NCBI GenBank assembly: GCA_017531225.1 | Contig: JAFXLL010000012.1 | Span: 248,001-312,000, forward strand | Source of the DNA: Bacteroidales bacterium | GTDB taxonomy: Bacteria; Bacteroidota; Bacteroidia; Bacteroidales; F082 | Direction: 5' to 3' | Length of the DNA stretch: 64,000 nt | Part shown: positions 39,390 to 49,180 of the stretch, piece after piece | How the letters are laid out: every line of letters starts with the position of its first letter | Numbering within the stretch: position 1 is the first letter of the stretch | Made by a program: the position numbers and the translations under genes | The notes under the pieces: model-generated | The model's database searches: none | What the model was told of the DNA's origin: nothing | The model's input: the letters and a program-made list of their open reading frames with translations, nothing else

Positions 39390-42327
39390 AAAGACTTTCT
39401 CTCTCGCCATTGGATTATTATTCCTGTCATGCGGCCTTTTTGCCCAGGACGCTGAAACCCGTTGGGTTGACTCAGTTTATAACAGCTTGACGCTTGAGCA
39501 GCGTGTGGCTCAGCTGATTTGCATGCGTGCCAACCAGCCAGACAAGCCATATTACGAAGAAGTGGCCCAATACATCCAGCAATACAACATCGGCGGCGTG
39601 TGTTTCTTCAGGAACGACGAGGTGCTGCAGGTGGAACAGACCAATGCATGGCAAGCCATAGCCCAGACTCCCTTGATGGTCTCCGTCGACGCAGAATGGG
39701 GGTTGGCAATGCGTTTGAGAAAGACGGTGGCTTATCCATTCCAGATGACTTTAGGCGCCATCAACGATAACGAACTAATCTATCTGATGGGTCAACAAGT
39801 GGCTGAGCAGTGCCATCGCATGGGCGTTCATGTTAACTTTGCACCAGTGGCCGACGTCAACTCCAACGCAAAGAACCCTGTCATTGGCGTGCGTAGCTTC
39901 GGCGAGGATCCGAGAAACGTAGGGGAGAAGGCCGCCGCATACGCTTTGGGCATGCAGAGCAGAGGCTTGATCACTTCGATGAAGCATTTCCCTGGTCACG
40001 GCAACACTGATACCGATTCACACATGACCTTGCCCACGGTGACACGGTCGTACGAGGAAGTCAAGGATATTGAGTTGGCTCCATTCCGTTATCTCATTGA
40101 GCGTGGCGTCAATGGTGCCATGGTGGGTCACCTTTATTTCCCGGCCATCGAGAAAGTTGAGAATACCTCTTCGTCGCTCTCAAAAGGCGTGGTGACGGAT
40201 TTACTGAAGAATGAGATGGGCTTTGAAGGCTTGATCTTCACCGACGGACTCGATATGAAAGGCGTGTCGCAGACGGTGTCGGCTGACAGCGTGCCGTATG
40301 TGGCGTTTTTGGCAGGCAACGACGTGCTGATCCTGCCTCACGACGTTCCAAAGGCTATCCAACAGATCAAGGAAGGCGCGGAGCGCGACGAGGAGATTGC
40401 CGATAGGGTAGAAGAGAGCTGCAAAAAGATATTGAAGTATAAGTACCGCTCGGGCTTGAATCATTATATGCCAGCCTCGACAAGAAATCTGATTGCCGAC
40501 CTGAATCATCAGGATTACCTGGAATTGCGTCAAATGTTGTATAACGAAGCTATCACCTTGCTGAAAAACGAAGACGAAGTCCTGCCACTGAAGGAAGGCC
40601 AGGAAATCGCTTTGGTGACTATCGGCAAGGCTGAAGATGCCAAGCACATGGCGGATTCACTGAAAGCCATTGGCGTGAAGGTGAAGTCCTATCAGATCAG
40701 CAAGGACAATGCAGCCGAAGCCAAAGTCTGGTTGCCTGAATTAGAGAAATACAATTTGGTGGTGGTGAACCTCATGCAGTCGAGCATCAGCGCCTCCAAA
40801 AACTTCGGCATTAACGAAGCTACGGTGGATTTCTTCAATAGATTGGTGGCACAGAATGACGTGGTGCTGAACCTGTTTGCCTGCCCATACGCCTTGGATC
40901 TGCTGCGTATCAACAATAGCGTGAGAGGCTTGTTGGTAGGCTATCAGGACAATGATGCTGTACTCAACTCAGTGACTGATATCCTGACGGGTAAGCGTTT
41001 TGCCCACGGTACGCTGTCGGTTTCTGCCTCCAAGTTCAAATGTGGAGATGGCATTGTGCCTTCCGAATTTCCTGTGGCTATGCCAGCCTCAGCTCCTGTG
41101 CTGAGGGAAGGCTCGCTCTCCATCGATCAGACACCATTGCCAAAGGGAACCGTGGAAGCAAAATATGAGCGCATGCTCGATTCAGTAGCCAGGATGGGCA
41201 TTGAGAACGCCGCATATCCTGGATGCCAGATCTTGGTGATGAAAGATGGTAAAGCGGTGTATGACAAGTGCTTCGGTACGTTTACCTATAGCAGTAGTTC
41301 GAAGGTGGTTCCCGAGGATGTGTACGACATCGCCTCGCTGACCAAGATCTTCGCTTCCACTTTAGCCATCATGAAACTCTATGAGGATGGCCTGCTCGAC
41401 GTCAACAAGACCATGGGTGACTATTTCCCGTATCTCAATGCTTCCGACAAGGGAGCCATCAAGATCATTGACGTCCTGACCCACCAGTCGGGTATGAAGT
41501 CATGGATTCCTTTCCATCTGGAGACGTATGACGAGAACGGACCAAAGCCTGAGTATTTCAGTGATCATATCGACGAGGCTCATACGGTGCGTGTTGCAGA
41601 GAATATGTATGTGGTGAATGACTATAAGGAGCGGATTATCGACTCTGTCATGAAGAGCCCGATGAAAGAGAAAAAGTATGTGTATTGTGACATGGGCTTC
41701 TTCTTCGTTCCGGAGTTGGTGAAGCAGCTTACCAACAAGTCGTTGGAAGAGTATTTGCATGAGTGTTTCTACGATCCCATGCACCTGACCAGCATTGGCT
41801 ATTGCCCCTTGCATTGGCGTACTCGTGAGACCATCATTCCTACTGAGAATGACACAGCGTTCCGCAAGCAGCTGCTGTGGGGCGATGTGCACGACCAGCA
41901 GGCCGCTTTGATGGGTGGCATTTCAGGTCACGCTGGCTTGTTTGCCAACTCACATGATCTGGCGGTGATTGCACAGATGTTGCTTGATGGAGGCAAGTTT
42001 GAAGACCAACAACTGCTGAAGCCTGAAACCATCAAGTATTTCACTACAGCCCCATTCTCAGATAACAACAACCGTCGCGGCTTGGGCTTCGACAAGTTGC
42101 CTTTGGACAAGAAAGGCCCATCTACGGCTTCAAAGTCGGCTTCGATGGCCAGCTACGGCCATACAGGCTTCACGGGAACTTTCTTCTGGAACGATCCTGA
42201 AAACCATCTCTTGATCGTCTTCCTCTCGAATAGAGTGCATCCCTACGCCGAGCCTAATAACTTGTCACGCCAGAACATCCGCACTTTGCTGCATGATATT
42301 CTGTACCAAGCCTATCCTATTAGGTGA
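39382..42327 (+). CDS. GH3 beta-N-acetylhexosaminidase fused to a serine beta-lactamase-like domain
   Basis: The 981-residue exported protein (signal MNKKTFSLAIGLLFLSCGLF) begins with a glycoside hydrolase family 3 domain of the NagZ kind: KHFPGHGNTDTDSHMTLP near residue 205 and the nucleophile Asp in IFTDGLDMKGVS near residue 285. A GH3 C-terminal domain follows to about residue 570. The last 370 residues are a class C beta-lactamase/penicillin-binding-like domain with SLTKIFAS (SxxK) near residue 650 and GHTGFTGT near the end. It likely trims peptidoglycan fragments in the periplasm. The fused form is known in Bacteroidota. Confidence 0.9.
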   Translation: MNKKTFSLAIGLLFLSCGLFAQDAETRWVDSVYNSLTLEQRVAQLICMRANQPDKPYYEEVAQYIQQYNIGGVCFFRNDEVLQVEQTNAWQAIAQTPLMVSVDAEWGLAMRLRKTVAYPFQMTLGAINDNELIYLMGQQVAEQCHRMGVHVNFAPVADVNSNAKNPVIGVRSFGEDPRNVGEKAAAYALGMQSRGLITSMKHFPGHGNTDTDSHMTLPTVTRSYEEVKDIELAPFRYLIERGVNGAMVGHLYFPAIEKVENTSSSLSKGVVTDLLKNEMGFEGLIFTDGLDMKGVSQTVSADSVPYVAFLAGNDVLILPHDVPKAIQQIKEGAERDEEIADRVEESCKKILKYKYRSGLNHYMPASTRNLIADLNHQDYLELRQMLYNEAITLLKNEDEVLPLKEGQEIALVTIGKAEDAKHMADSLKAIGVKVKSYQISKDNAAEAKVWLPELEKYNLVVVNLMQSSISASKNFGINEATVDFFNRLVAQNDVVLNLFACPYALDLLRINNSVRGLLVGYQDNDAVLNSVTDILTGKRFAHGTLSVSASKFKCGDGIVPSEFPVAMPASAPVLREGSLSIDQTPLPKGTVEAKYERMLDSVARMGIENAAYPGCQILVMKDGKAVYDKCFGTFTYSSSSKVVPEDVYDIASLTKIFASTLAIMKLYEDGLLDVNKTMGDYFPYLNASDKGAIKIIDVLTHQSGMKSWIPFHLETYDENGPKPEYFSDHIDEAHTVRVAENMYVVNDYKERIIDSVMKSPMKEKKYVYCDMGFFFVPELVKQLTNKSLEEYLHECFYDPMHLTSIGYCPLHWRTRETIIPTENDTAFRKQLLWGDVHDQQAALMGGISGHAGLFANSHDLAVIAQMLLDGGKFEDQQLLKPETIKYFTTAPFSDNNNRRGLGFDKLPLDKKGPSTASKSASMASYGHTGFTGTFFWNDPENHLLIVFLSNRVHPYAEPNNLSRQNIRTLLHDILYQAYPIR

Positions 42328-42337
42328 GAGGTGCACC

Positions 42338-42928
42338 TCAATTGTCTTCCGGGTTTTTCGGGAAACGGCTCCACATCGTGTATTCCTTGCCAGTGCGAGT
42401 GACGAAGTCTTTCCACATGGATTTGGTGGGCGTGTTGAGCAGCAGATGGCTATTGGCCTTGCCGACGAGCCATGAGTTGCGCACCAACTCGTCGATGAGT
42501 TGGCCTGATTCCCACCCGGAATAACCTAAGAAGAACCGAGTGTTTTCTTTGTTGGCGATGCCAGTGGCGATCAGGGTGTTGAGCGTGTCGGTATCACCGC
42601 CCCAATAAAGGCCGTCCATGATTTGGTAAGAGTCGGGGATGAGGTCGCCGAGGGTATGCATGAAGAAGATCTGGTTTTCAGCCACGGGACCGCCAAGAAA
42701 AACAGGAGCATCGAAGTCCTCAAACACGTCGGCAATCTCGTTCAGCTTGGTGCCAAGTGGTTTGTTCATGATGATGCCAAACGAGCCGTCGGTCTCCGTG
42801 TGGTCGATGAGCAACACCACTGAGCGACCGAAATAAAAGTCATTCATCGTGGGCTCCGACATGAGGATTTCACCACGCTGGGGATCCAACGAATTACTAC
42901 GTATCTGGAATAATTGCTTGATGTCCAT
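42338..42928 (-). CDS. YqgE/AlgH family protein
   Basis: The 196-residue protein matches the DUF179 family: RGEILMSEPTMNDFYFGRSV near residue 18, GIIMNKPLGTKLNEI near residue 50, FLGGPVAENQIFFMHTLGDL near residue 75 and FFLGYSGWESGQL near residue 130. Its function is not established; in some bacteria a relative affects alginate gene expression. The start was set at MDIKQLF; a longer frame begins upstream without promoter support. It converges with the GH3 gene across 10 bases. Confidence 0.9.
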   Translation of the reverse strand: MDIKQLFQIRSNSLDPQRGEILMSEPTMNDFYFGRSVVLLIDHTETDGSFGIIMNKPLGTKLNEIADVFEDFDAPVFLGGPVAENQIFFMHTLGDLIPDSYQIMDGLYWGGDTDTLNTLIATGIANKENTRFFLGYSGWESGQLIDELVRNSWLVGKANSHLLLNTPTKSMWKDFVTRTGKEYTMWSRFPKNPEDN

Positions 42929-42945
42929 TTGTTTTTTCTTCGAGC

Positions 42946-42973
42946 GCAAATTTACAAAAAATTCTTATTTTTG
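42946..42973. promoter_or_regulatory. Divergent promoter boxes for the YqgE gene and murL
   Basis: Minus-strand TAAATTTGC (42946-42954) serves YqgE; plus-strand TATTTTTG (42966-42973) serves the murL-murD pair. Confidence 0.5.
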
Positions 42974-42991
42974 TGGAAAAATTGCACGACG

Positions 42992-44335
42992 TTGAAACGC
43001 ATTGAAAACCAACAGCGGTTCGACTCCCTTCGAAAGGAGTTTGAGACATTTACCTTTTACCAGCAAGAGGTGAGTTTGGAAAATGGCGTCCTATCCATGA
43101 CTTTTCATTTTAGCTTGGACGAACGCTATTTTTTTCATCCAACCATGACCATTCCCGCACGTCCGTTTTACCATTGGGAATCCATCCCAAAGGATCAACT
43201 TGAGGCGTTGGCTTTCCACATTGGGATGGTCGAGCTGGTGAGCTATTGGAAACTGGCCTGCCCCAAGCTCATCGTGGTGAAGCCTTTTGACTTGAAGCTG
43301 TGCCAAAAGAAATGGTGGAGACATCTTTATTACAATGGCTTGGGTGAGTTCCGCTACCTGAATGGTATCGACTGCTCGGAGCATGACTTCTTACGGATTG
43401 AATCAGGCACCGACCGTGATTTCAAGCGCGTAGATGTGCCATTGCGTGAAACAGCGTTGATCCCCGTCGGCGGAGGCAAGGACTCGGTGGTCACCTTGGA
43501 GTGTCTACGTCAGGCCATGCCCGTCATCCCGGTGATCTTGAATCCCCGTGGCGCTACGGTAAGTTGTGTTTCTGCGGCTGGTTATACCATGGACGACGTA
43601 GCTGTCATCAACCGCACTCTCGATCCAACCATGCTGAAGCTCAATAATGAGGGTTTCCTTAATGGACATACTCCATTCTCAGCACTGTTGGCCTTCCTGA
43701 CCTTGATGATCAGTGCAGGAACTGGCTCGAAATACATTGCGCTCTCCAATGAGTCGAGCGCCAATGAAAGCACAGTGCCGGGTACCGAAATCAATCACCA
43801 ATACAGCAAATCCATTGATTTTGAAAGGGATTTCCGTGATTATGTACAGCAACACCTGAGCGAGGAGATGCAGTATTTCAGTTTCTTGAGACCGCTAAAC
43901 GAGTTGCAGATTGCTTCGCTATTCAGTCAATACAAGGCTTATCACGAAGTGTTCCGTAGTTGCAATGCGGGTAGCAAAACCGACTCGTGGTGCGGAAAAT
44001 GTCCCAAATGTCTGTTCACCTGGATTATCCTTTCACCGTTCCTTTCCAGAAAGCGATTGACGGAAATCTTCGGTAAGGATCTGTTGACGGATACCGACCT
44101 TAAGCCTACTTTTGAGGAACTGAATGGCACTTCGGCGGTAAAGCCTTTCGAATGTGTGGGTACCGTGGAAGAGGTGAGGGCTTGCGTCGACTTTATGAAA
44201 GACCGCAAGGATACTATTGTGGAAGACTCACCTAAGGGAGATGCTTCCGTGGAGGAGATTTTGAAACGTTTTAATGAAGAGAATTTCCTTCCCGAACAAT
44301 TTGTGAACATCCTGAAATCCAAGCTTTATGTTTGA
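42992..44335 (+). CDS. murL: MurL-type UDP-MurNAc-L-Ala-L-Glu epimerase
   Basis: The 447-residue protein has the features of MurL, which converts the L-Glu of UDP-MurNAc-L-Ala-L-Glu to D-Glu using ATP. A PP-loop-like nucleotide motif LIPVGGGKDSVVTLE lies near residue 160, ALSNESSANESTVPGTEINH near residue 250 and the Cys motif WCGKCPKCLFTW near residue 332. The next gene is a MurD-type ligase, overlapping by 8 bases, which is exactly the MurD2-MurL partnership known from Xanthomonas. The start is uncertain: no ATG is available and TTG 42992, 17 bases after the promoter box, is preferred. Confidence 0.85.
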   Translation: MKRIENQQRFDSLRKEFETFTFYQQEVSLENGVLSMTFHFSLDERYFFHPTMTIPARPFYHWESIPKDQLEALAFHIGMVELVSYWKLACPKLIVVKPFDLKLCQKKWWRHLYYNGLGEFRYLNGIDCSEHDFLRIESGTDRDFKRVDVPLRETALIPVGGGKDSVVTLECLRQAMPVIPVILNPRGATVSCVSAAGYTMDDVAVINRTLDPTMLKLNNEGFLNGHTPFSALLAFLTLMISAGTGSKYIALSNESSANESTVPGTEINHQYSKSIDFERDFRDYVQQHLSEEMQYFSFLRPLNELQIASLFSQYKAYHEVFRSCNAGSKTDSWCGKCPKCLFTWIILSPFLSRKRLTEIFGKDLLTDTDLKPTFEELNGTSAVKPFECVGTVEEVRACVDFMKDRKDTIVEDSPKGDASVEEILKRFNEENFLPEQFVNILKSKLYV

Positions 44336-45584
44336 CTTGATCTTGAATCGGCTTCGGGGCAAACGCATCCTGATCCTTGGCTTTGGCCGTGAGGGGAAGT
44401 CGTCGTTGGCTTTTCTGAAGAAATACCTGCCAGAGGCTCAAGTTGCGGTGGCTGACAAGAACCCCATGGAGGGTGTGAAACACTCGGGAGAGGATTACTT
44501 GCAGGCGGTTTACGAGTATGACATCGTCATCAAAACCCCTGGGATTTCCTTGAAGGACTTTGATGCTAAAGGGGTTGAGATAACCTCGCAGACTGATCTG
44601 TTTTTGAGCCAGTTCCATAACCAGACCATCGGCATTTCAGGAACCAAAGGCAAGAGCACGACTACCAGCTTAATCTATCATTTGTTGAAGTCGTCGGGCC
44701 ATGATGCCATCCTGACGGGCAATATCGGCATCCCTTGTTTCGACATCATGGAGCAGATCCATGAGGATAGCATTGTGGTTTATGAGCTATCGGCACATCA
44801 GTTGGAATATGTGCATAACAGTCCGAGGGTAGGGGTGTTGCTGAATGTGTTTGAAGAGCATCTGGATCATTTCGGAACGTTTGAGCGGTATAAGCACGCT
44901 AAGTTCAACCTGCTACGTTATATGGGTGCCGATGATTATGCCGTGGTGCATGAATCGCTGCTGATGGAGACTCTGGAGTTGAGCGTTAACAACGTGACGT
45001 TCTCACGGATGGATTTCGACATTGATGAAGAAGCTTTACCGATTCTCGGTCCGCATAACCTCTTGAATGCCAAAGCAGCTTTGTGCGCTTGTGCTGCCTA
45101 TGGTATAGACGTCAGGGACGTTATTCCATATCTCTATACCTTTAAGCCTTTGGAGCATCGCCTAGAGCCCGTAGGTACTTTCGGTGGTGTTACTTTTGTG
45201 AATGACAGCATTTCCACCATTCCACAGGCCGCCATTGCCGCTTGTCAGACTTTAGGCAAGGTCGATTTCCTGCTTTTGGGCGGCTTTGACCGTGATATCG
45301 ACTACCAGCCGTTGGTTGATTTCATGATGGATCATCCCGTGCCGCATCTGCTCTTTACTGGGAAAGCCGGAGAGCGGATGATGGTTATGATGGAAAAGAT
45401 TCAGACGAATAAGGCTCGTTATGCCAACATGGAAGAGGCTTTCGAGTATCTCAAAAGCCATTCAAAACCAGGTGATGTATGCTTGCTTTCGCCTGCCGCC
45501 TCCAGTTATGACCAGTATAAAAACTTCGAGGAACGGGGCCGTAAATTCAAGCAGCTGGCGGAGTTGTTCCGTATTAATTCTTAG
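44328..45584 (+). CDS. murD: MurD-type ligase, probable L-glutamate-adding MurD2
   Basis: The 418-residue Mur ligase has ISGTKGKSTTTSLIYHLL (ATP loop) near residue 105, ELSAHQLEYV near residue 150, NVFEEHLDHFGTFERYKHAK near residue 170 and NDSISTIPQAA near residue 290. It adds glutamate to UDP-MurNAc-L-Ala. Because it is translationally coupled with murL, it is inferred to use L-Glu (MurD2) rather than D-Glu. It may coexist with a separate classical MurD elsewhere in the genome. Its end overlaps the convergent M48 peptidase gene by 11 bases. Confidence 0.85.
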   Translation: MFDLILNRLRGKRILILGFGREGKSSLAFLKKYLPEAQVAVADKNPMEGVKHSGEDYLQAVYEYDIVIKTPGISLKDFDAKGVEITSQTDLFLSQFHNQTIGISGTKGKSTTTSLIYHLLKSSGHDAILTGNIGIPCFDIMEQIHEDSIVVYELSAHQLEYVHNSPRVGVLLNVFEEHLDHFGTFERYKHAKFNLLRYMGADDYAVVHESLLMETLELSVNNVTFSRMDFDIDEEALPILGPHNLLNAKAALCACAAYGIDVRDVIPYLYTFKPLEHRLEPVGTFGGVTFVNDSISTIPQAAIAACQTLGKVDFLLLGGFDRDIDYQPLVDFMMDHPVPHLLFTGKAGERMMVMMEKIQTNKARYANMEEAFEYLKSHSKPGDVCLLSPAASSYDQYKNFEERGRKFKQLAELFRINS

Positions 45585-46449
45585 GTTTGACCTGAATGGT
45601 CTTTTTGTTTCCAGAGCCGGTGTTGCCTGAATTGTCGGATCCAGAGACCTTCACGCCCGTGGTTTTGGTGCCGTTAAGTTTGTAACCTGCGGCTTCAGCC
45701 ACTTGCTTGATGTGTGTGGCACGCTTCTGAGTGTCAGGGTGGGAGGAGAACATCTCGGTGAGGGTGCCCTGTTGGCCCGTGTCGCCGCCAACCCTAATGA
45801 GCACATTCAGCGCATGGTACATGGCAAAAGGATCCACGCCGCTGGCCACGCAGAACTGGAAAGAAGCCTCGTCAGCCTCGGTCTCTTGCTTGCGTGAGTA
45901 AGCGGAAGTGGCTAACTGTTGTCCAAGGTCGCCAAGAAATCCTGTTGACAGGGCTCCTGCGGTCTGGCTGTAAGCGGCAATGCCGTAACGGGCGGCTACC
46001 ACAAGATAGGCAGCACGATATGCGTCGCGAACGTCTTTATTAACAAGGTGACCTAACTCATGCCCGATCACGGCAAACAGCTCGTCGTCATTCATAATGT
46101 CCATCAGTCCAGTGTAGACGCGAACACTGCCGTCGCCACTGGCGAAAGCATTCACTACGTTCGACTGGTATACCTTATAATTAAGGTTCAGATTACTGAT
46201 GTTCTTAAACTTGGCCATGATGCGTTTCAGCCTTTGGTGATAATCGCTGCTGGTGGGAGCGATCGTGTTTTGGCCATCCATCTCAACCATGTATTCCGTG
46301 CACAATTGTGCGATCTGGCTGTCGCTAATGGTCAAAGCCTGCAAGGCGGCGGTGCCCGCGTTCAAAGCTGCATTTTGGTCAACGACTTTCATTGATGAGC
46401 AGCTTGCCATCATAAAAAGGCATAAGGTTCCAAGTAATACTTTTTTCAT
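45574..46449 (-). CDS. M48-family metalloprotease lipoprotein
   Basis: The 291-residue lipoprotein (MKKVLLGTLCLFMMASC) carries the zinc motif VIGHELGHLVN near residue 128 and the downstream glutamate ligand KQETEADEASF near residue 190, as in Loi/BepA-type M48 peptidases. A Gly/Ser/Asn-rich basic tail follows (GSDNSGNTGSGNKK). It is likely a periplasm-facing protease for envelope quality control. The gene stands alone with promoter sequence in the gap toward the SPFH gene. Confidence 0.92.
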   Translation of the reverse strand: MKKVLLGTLCLFMMASCSSMKVVDQNAALNAGTAALQALTISDSQIAQLCTEYMVEMDGQNTIAPTSSDYHQRLKRIMAKFKNISNLNLNYKVYQSNVVNAFASGDGSVRVYTGLMDIMNDDELFAVIGHELGHLVNKDVRDAYRAAYLVVAARYGIAAYSQTAGALSTGFLGDLGQQLATSAYSRKQETEADEASFQFCVASGVDPFAMYHALNVLIRVGGDTGQQGTLTEMFSSHPDTQKRATHIKQVAEAAGYKLNGTKTTGVKVSGSDNSGNTGSGNKKTIQVKPKN

Positions 46450-46502
46450 AAGGTCTCCTTTCTTTTTATCATTGCAAAATTAAAAAAAATCGAAAAAAAA
46501 GC

Positions 46503-46532
46503 TTGCATGTTTCAAAATTAATGTATTTTTGC
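46503..46532 (+). promoter_or_regulatory. Promoter of the SPFH operon
   Basis: TTGC (46503-46506), 17 bases, then TATTTTTGC (46524-46532); ATG at 46565. Confidence 0.65.
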
Positions 46533-46564
46533 AACATCATAATGATATCAAAATAATATTACCT

Positions 46565-47506
46565 ATGGAAACAAAAGAATTTGAATTTAAAGGTTTTGCG
46601 ATGAATGGATTCATCGCTTTATTCATTGAATTGGCCATTGTTGTCATGTGTTTTGTGAGCTTAGCGTTTGTGGATGAAAACGCGATGTTTGCGGCTTTAG
46701 CGGCTGTGGGTTTCTTTATGGCTTGCATCTTTCCTATTGGTTTCCGTAAGCTGGAACCGAACGAGGCTATGGTGATGCTGTTTTTCGGTAAGTACAAAGG
46801 CACTTTCACCAAGACTGGTTTTCACTGGGTTTTCTTCCTGATGACTTCCAAAAAGGTTTCGTTGCGCGCCCGTAACCTCAATCCCGATAATATCAAGGTG
46901 AACGACAAGACGGGTAACCCCATCATGATTGGCCAGATTTTGGTGTGGAAGCTGAAGGATACTTACAAGGCTATGTTTGAGATTGACTCGCAGACCATGG
47001 CGGTTAGGAATACGGGCAACACAGCTGGTGTTTCGGTGTCGAGCCGCATGAAGGCTTTTGAGAGCTTCATTCAGGTACAGAGTGACGCCGCTTTACGTGA
47101 GGTGGCCGGCATGTATGCCTACGACGAAAATGAGGCTGTGGACGGCGAACTGACATTGCGCTCTGGCGGTGCTGAGATCAACGAGGTGCTGAAGGCCAAG
47201 TTGAATGAACGTCTGGCCATGTCGGGACTTGAGGTGCTTGAAGCCCGCATCAACTACTTGGCTTATTCACCGGAGATTGCCGCTGTGATGCTGCGCCGTC
47301 AGCAGGCTGCCGCTATCATCTCAGCCCGTGAAAAGATTGTGGAAGGTGCCGTGTCAATGGTCAGAATGGCTTTGGATAAGCTGAAGGCTGAAGGTGTTGT
47401 TGAGCTCGACGAGGAACGCAAAGCCGCTATGGTGAGCAACCTGATGGTGGTGCTCTGCGCCGATGAATCCGCTCAGCCGGTGGTGAACACAGGAAGCCTT
47501 TATTGA
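46565..47506 (+). CDS. SPFH/band 7 domain membrane protein
   Basis: The 313-residue protein has two N-terminal membrane segments ([20 protein letters not shown], then [20 protein letters not shown]) and a band 7 domain from about residue 60 ([20 protein letters not shown]). The middle forms a coiled region ending in an Ala/Arg-rich helix ([20 protein letters not shown]). Such proteins form membrane microdomain scaffolds. The start [10 protein letters not shown] is 33 bases after the promoter box; a longer frame would begin inside it. It leads an operon with a PH-like protein, a CPBP protease and an RHH protein. Confidence 0.9.
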   Translation: METKEFEFKGFAMNGFIALFIELAIVVMCFVSLAFVDENAMFAALAAVGFFMACIFPIGFRKLEPNEAMVMLFFGKYKGTFTKTGFHWVFFLMTSKKVSLRARNLNPDNIKVNDKTGNPIMIGQILVWKLKDTYKAMFEIDSQTMAVRNTGNTAGVSVSSRMKAFESFIQVQSDAALREVAGMYAYDENEAVDGELTLRSGGAEINEVLKAKLNERLAMSGLEVLEARINYLAYSPEIAAVMLRRQQAAAIISAREKIVEGAVSMVRMALDKLKAEGVVELDEERKAAMVSNLMVVLCADESAQPVVNTGSLY

Positions 47507-47523
47507 GGTGAGAGGTGAAAGTT

Positions 47524-48273
47524 ATGGAATTAATAGATTATGTAAATATTGGATCAGGTGTGCTCTTGATTGTGGTGGGATGGCTTTGCTATCGCTACCC
47601 GAACCTCATCAATCCTTACGGCAACATGCCGCCTGAGCGCAAGGCTTTGGTCGATATCGTAGGCCTGAAGAAATCGCTGTTCATTACTTGGGCTATCACG
47701 GGAGCGCTTCTTATTGTGACGGCAGTGCTTTCCTATAAGAAGTTCTTCGATGAAAATACCAGCGGCCTTGTGATGGCGGGATTGCTTCTCGTTACGCTCA
47801 TTCCCACGTTTATCGCCATGAAGAAGTACAACGGTTTCGGACGTGATAATTCAGGACAAGCTGCATCAATCATTACGAGACCTACCAAATGGGTATGGGT
47901 CAGTATGGGCTTGACGGTATCTTTTGTTATTATTCTCTTTGTGCTCTGCGATAGGGCTCCTAAAATTGAGGTGAACGAAGAAACGATCAGCATTTCAGGT
48001 ATGTACGGTAGGGATATCCCTGTGGTTGATATTGTGTCGGTTGAGTTGTTGGAAAACTTACCGTCCATCAGGCAGCGCACCAATGGCTCAAGCACATTCA
48101 AGTACAACAAAGGCCATTTTCTCCTGAAAAATGGTGAGAGGTGCATCATGATTGTTCTTTTGAACGCTCCATATATCGAGATTCGCACTGTGGACAACTT
48201 GTATTATCTTAACGGTGCTAACAGAGACGAAACGGAATTATTATTCCAACAAATCAAGCAATTGAAACCATGA
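47524..48273 (+). CDS. DUF3784-like membrane protein with PH-like domain
   Basis: The 249-residue protein has four hydrophobic segments (VNIGSGVLLIVVGWLCYRYP, SLFITWAITGALLIVTAVLS, SGLVMAGLLLVTLIPTFIAM, VWVSMGLTVSFVIILFVLC) and a C-terminal soluble part (VNEETISISGMYGRDIPVVD) resembling bacterial PH domains. The N-terminal half resembles DUF3784. ATG 47524 is preferred to GTG 47515 because a GAGAGGTGAAA stretch sits at ribosome-binding distance. The stop overlaps the next start (ATGA). Function unknown; its place suggests it works with the SPFH protein. Confidence 0.8.
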   Translation: MELIDYVNIGSGVLLIVVGWLCYRYPNLINPYGNMPPERKALVDIVGLKKSLFITWAITGALLIVTAVLSYKKFFDENTSGLVMAGLLLVTLIPTFIAMKKYNGFGRDNSGQAASIITRPTKWVWVSMGLTVSFVIILFVLCDRAPKIEVNEETISISGMYGRDIPVVDIVSVELLENLPSIRQRTNGSSTFKYNKGHFLLKNGERCIMIVLLNAPYIEIRTVDNLYYLNGANRDETELLFQQIKQLKP

Positions 48274-49178
48274 AAAAAGCATTAAGATATGCAATGGCTG
48301 TCTGTCTGTTCAGTTGGGCGATGGCAGCTGTGGCCCATTGGGGTTTTGGCATGGGAGCGGATACTCCTATGAAGCTCGGTACCTTCTCGGTCGTTTATAT
48401 GTTCTTCCCAATGCTTATCGCCATTGTGCTGCAGGCCATCGATAAGGAGAAATTCAACCACACGGGTCTGGTCAACTTCAAGTTTAATTGGTTATGGCTG
48501 GTGGTGTGGCTGTTGCCTGTGGTGATGGTTGGCTTGTGCATCTTCGTCAACGGCTTGATGCCGGGCGTGGAGCTGACCTATAACGCTGAGCAATTGATCA
48601 ACCAATACCATGTTCCTGAAGAGCAGCAGGATATGTTACGTGAGCAGATGGGGATGATGCCGGCATGGCTCATGGTGGTATCCGTCGTTTTCAGCGGTTT
48701 GTTGGCGGGTATCACTGTCAACGCTGTGGCTACGTTTGGCGAGGAATATGGCTGGCGCAACTATCTGGTAGGAGCTTTGCGTGAAGTGAAGTTCTGGAAA
48801 GCCGCTTTGTTCATTGGCGTGGTGTGGGGCCTTTGGCATTTCCCGCTAATCCTGATGGGGCACAATTACCCGAACGAACCACTATGGGGTGTGCTGCTGA
48901 TGGTGGTTATGTGCATCTTGCTTGGAGTCATCGAATTGTATTTTGTTTTGAAAGCCAAATCGATGTTTGTGGCGGTGATCTTTCATGGCACCATCAACGC
49001 AGTCAGTGGCATGGTCATCTATTTCACCTTGGGAGGCAACGACTTCCTGAATGGAATGCCGGGTCTGTCAGGTTTCATTGTCATGGCTTTGACCATCCTG
49101 TGCATTTGGATTTATGACAAAAACATCTCGAAAGAAGGCATTTGTTCTCAGACCATAGGTGAATCATTGGCGAGGTAA
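48270..49178 (+). CDS. CPBP-family intramembrane protease
   Basis: The 302-residue protein has eight or so membrane segments and the family motifs of Rce1/CAAX-like glutamic proteases: FGEEYGWRNYLVGAL near residue 153 (EExxxR), GLWHFPLILMGHNY near residue 188 (FxxxH-like) and HGTINAVSG near residue 240 (HxxxN). Bacterial members are linked to bacteriocin self-immunity or protein processing. It is third in the SPFH operon. Confidence 0.9.
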   Translation: MKKALRYAMAVCLFSWAMAAVAHWGFGMGADTPMKLGTFSVVYMFFPMLIAIVLQAIDKEKFNHTGLVNFKFNWLWLVVWLLPVVMVGLCIFVNGLMPGVELTYNAEQLINQYHVPEEQQDMLREQMGMMPAWLMVVSVVFSGLLAGITVNAVATFGEEYGWRNYLVGALREVKFWKAALFIGVVWGLWHFPLILMGHNYPNEPLWGVLLMVVMCILLGVIELYFVLKAKSMFVAVIFHGTINAVSGMVIYFTLGGNDFLNGMPGLSGFIVMALTILCIWIYDKNISKEGICSQTIGESLAR

Positions 49179-49180
49179 TT

